Source: Collinsella sp. (GTDB lineage: Bacteria > Actinomycetota > Coriobacteriia > Coriobacteriales > Coriobacteriaceae). From it: 13,196 bases of DNA. A program made the translations under genes and the position numbers. The DNA lies in NCBI GenBank assembly GCA_018376905.1, contig JAHAAK010000052.1, positions 1 through 13,196 on the forward strand. Reading direction: 5' to 3'. Below are positions 11,918-13,196 of this stretch, in pieces. The notes under the pieces were generated by a model that was not told where the DNA came from, did not search any database, and worked only from the letters and a program-made list of their open reading frames with translations. Every line of letters begins with the position of its first letter. Position 1 is the first letter of the stretch.

Positions 11918-13075
11918 CTATGCCGCCTCGACCTCCGAGAAGTACCTGGACTCCTGCCATATCTCGTCCTGCTCGCACATGACCGCGCCCGCGAGCCGCA
12001 CCAGCGAGCCCGTGGAGGGGAACACCTGCACGACGCGCGACCTGCGCTTTATCTCCCGGTTGGTCCTCTCCTGCACGTTGTTGGTGCGCAGGCGCTTCCA
12101 GTGGGTCGGCGGGAAGTCGAGGTAGGCCAGCGCGTCGGGCTCGGCCTCCTCCAGCACCGCCGCCGCCCTGGGGCAGCACCCCTCCAGCATGTCGCACGCC
12201 GCGTGGTACATGGCCGTCACGGTGGCGGCGTCGCGCCCGCGGAACACCTGCGACACGATCCTGCCCACGCGGCGCCTGAGCTGCCAGGAGCCGGCCTCGC
12301 GCATGCAGTCGCGCATGAGGTGGACCGCGCAGCGCTGCCACGCGGCGCCCTGGAAGACCTCGCCGAGCGCCCGGACGAGCCCCGGGTGGGCGTCCGAGAC
12401 GACGAGTCGCACGCCCGCCGCCCCGCGCGAGCGGATAGCCCGCAGGAAGGCGAGCCACGAGTCGTAGGACTCGGTGTCAACCACGTCGACGCCCAGGACG
12501 CGCCTCCAGCCGCCCGCATCGCAGCCGATGGCGGTGACCACGGCGGTGGAGGCGACGCGCCCCTCGCGGCGGCACTTGACGTAGGTCGCGTCGAGCCAGA
12601 CGTAGGGCACCGGCGAGCCGCCGAGCGGCCTTCCGCATAGGTCCTCGATATCTGCGTCCAAGCTCGAGGCGATGGCGCTCACCTGGTCCTTCGAGAGCCT
12701 GGAGACGCCCATCTTCTCGGCCACCCTCTGCACCTTGCGGGTGCTCGTGCCCGTGGCGTACATCTCGGCCACGGCGGCCACGAGGGCGCGGTCGACGCGC
12801 TGGTAGCGCTCGAGCACGTCCTCAGGGAAGAAGCTGCCGGAGCGCAGCTTGGGGATGCGCAGCGTCAGCGTGCCGACGCAGGTGGCGAGCGACCTCTCGC
12901 GGTAGCCGTTTCGGCTGTTCGCCCCGCCGCCGCACAGCTGGTCGGCCTCGGCGTCCATCACGGCGTTCACGACCTGCTCGGCTAGCCTGCGGAGCAGCTC
13001 CTGCATGTCGATGGCGCCGTCGTCGAAACGGGGCATGGCGAGCATGTCCGGCGTCGGGTCTGATAAGATTTCCAT
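11918..13075 (-). CDS. IS256-family (mutator) transposase, 385 aa
   Basis: A full-length mutator-type DDE transposase (Pfam family Transposase_mut). The catalytic triad is probably D162 (WLDATY), D228 (VVSDAH) and E336 (NNVQERTNREIK); the family's WQRCxVH motif is at 246-252. The N-terminal part (residues 20-130) has NSRNGYRERS and the helix-turn-helix region RKVQRVAEKMGVSRLSKDQV typical of the family. Family elements transpose by copy-out-paste-in through a circle intermediate. Length is normal and no frameshift is seen, so the element could be active. Its mRNA leader can fold to hide part of the Shine-Dalgarno (AAAGGA, about 11 bases before the ATG). Confidence 0.97.
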   Translation of the reverse strand: MEILSDPTPDMLAMPRFDDGAIDMQELLRRLAEQVVNAVMDAEADQLCGGGANSRNGYRERSLATCVGTLTLRIPKLRSGSFFPEDVLERYQRVDRALVAAVAEMYATGTSTRKVQRVAEKMGVSRLSKDQVSAIASSLDADIEDLCGRPLGGSPVPYVWLDATYVKCRREGRVASTAVVTAIGCDAGGWRRVLGVDVVDTESYDSWLAFLRAIRSRGAAGVRLVVSDAHPGLVRALGEVFQGAAWQRCAVHLMRDCMREAGSWQLRRRVGRIVSQVFRGRDAATVTAMYHAACDMLEGCCPRAAAVLEEAEPDALAYLDFPPTHWKRLRTNNVQERTNREIKRRSRVVQVFPSTGSLVRLAGAVMCEQDEIWQESRYFSEVEAA

Positions 13076-13081
13076 AGCGGT

Positions 13082-13135
13082 CTTCGTCCTTTCCTAGAAC
13101 CTGTTGTTGTGGTGATTTCAGATTCTAGGACGAAG
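13082..13135 (-). promoter_or_regulatory. Leader hairpin overlapping the transposase ribosome-binding site
   Basis: CTTCGTCC (13082-13089) and TAGAA (13095-13099), split by a 5-base bulge, pair with TTCTAGGACGAAG (13123-13135). On the minus-strand mRNA the bulge and adjacent stem hold the AAAGGA preceding the transposase ATG. Such structures in other IS elements block transposase translation from read-through transcripts started outside the element. Confidence 0.5.
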
Positions 13136-13196
13136 GCCGTTCTTCGTTAAACGGGCGCTAGGGCGTCACCCTTACACCAACATTTTCGACGCGATC

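Larger units (their letters stand above)
11840..13192 (-). mobile_element. IS256-family insertion sequence, about 1.35 kb
   Basis: The terminal inverted repeats are GTGTCGAGAAAGTTGGTGTA (11840-11859) and, read inward from the right end at 13192-13173, a sequence identical at 17 of 20 positions. They enclose one mutator-type transposase gene; the 1.35 kb size is normal for IS256. IS256 elements make 8-9 bp target duplications; only 4 bases lie to the right of the element in this window, so the duplication cannot be checked. The element interrupts the TraD/MobC-like remnant at 11608-11839. The exact end bases are uncertain by a few nucleotides. Confidence 0.85.

Noticed and set aside
11733..12458. 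241-aa frame inside the transposase region
   Set aside because: Overlaps the transposase in another frame with an Arg/Gly/Ala-rich product; the transposase is clearly the real gene.

Overview
The window looks like an accessory replicon or an integrated plasmid-type element from a high-GC Gram-positive, most likely a gut actinobacterium of the class Coriobacteriia (Collinsella/Olsenella-like). That placement is an inference from codon use, the LAxTG-type sorting signal, leaderless-looking starts, the AAA/DUF4143 ATPase and the IS256-family insertion sequence. No rRNA, tRNA or chromosomal housekeeping gene was found.

Layout. Bases 1-905 (minus) hold two translationally coupled calcineurin-like metallophosphoesterases, one cut by the window edge, behind a possible 22-aa leader ORF. 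Bases 1080-1940 hold two minus-strand transcription units fronted by near-identical arrays of CTATTAG boxes. The second unit encodes a charged 82-aa protein and a 41-aa hydrophobic/cationic peptide. Bases 1990-3830 look like a plasmid replication region: strong hairpins, a 58-aa ribbon-helix-helix (RHH) repressor with a palindromic operator, a 161-aa winged-helix protein resembling small plasmid initiators, a terminator, then about 390 bp of TATTCC-N4-GGAATA palindromes, an AT-rich stretch and GC-rich hairpins. Bases 3989-5040 (minus) hold a ParA ATPase and an RHH partner carrying an AT-hook-like motif, with a cluster of putative binding sites upstream.

Bases 5100-6240 carry small unknown genes (37-aa and 79-aa plus-strand ORFs, a 114-aa minus-strand HTH-like protein, a 35-aa orphan ORF). 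Further ATTAACATG-type sites like those upstream of parA lie among them. Bases 6307-9856 hold a 1116-aa cell-wall-anchored surface protein: signal peptide, alanine-rich coiled coil, CAP/SCP domain, second coiled coil, LAQTG anchor. Its promoter is straddled by a perfect 13-bp inverted repeat and lies opposite a 62-aa XRE-family regulator. Bases 10129-11523 hold an AAA+ ATPase/DUF4143 gene behind four 23-bp direct repeats. It ends at a perfect 17-bp inverted repeat. Bases 11608-13192 hold a decayed, possibly conjugation-related gene cut by an IS256-family element with 17/20 matching terminal repeats.

Reading as a system: a Rep-plus-iteron block and a ParA/RHH block would maintain the element; the surface protein with its dedicated repressor looks like the main cargo; and several DNA-site families (CTATTAG, TATTCC-N4-GGAATA, ATTAACATG, the 23-bp GTCCCAA repeat, the TTGTTGTATA inverted repeat) imply dense, separate regulatory circuits. 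The most unusual parts are the rule-governed palindrome array, the geometrically duplicated CTATTAG operators and the small peptide genes they appear to control.
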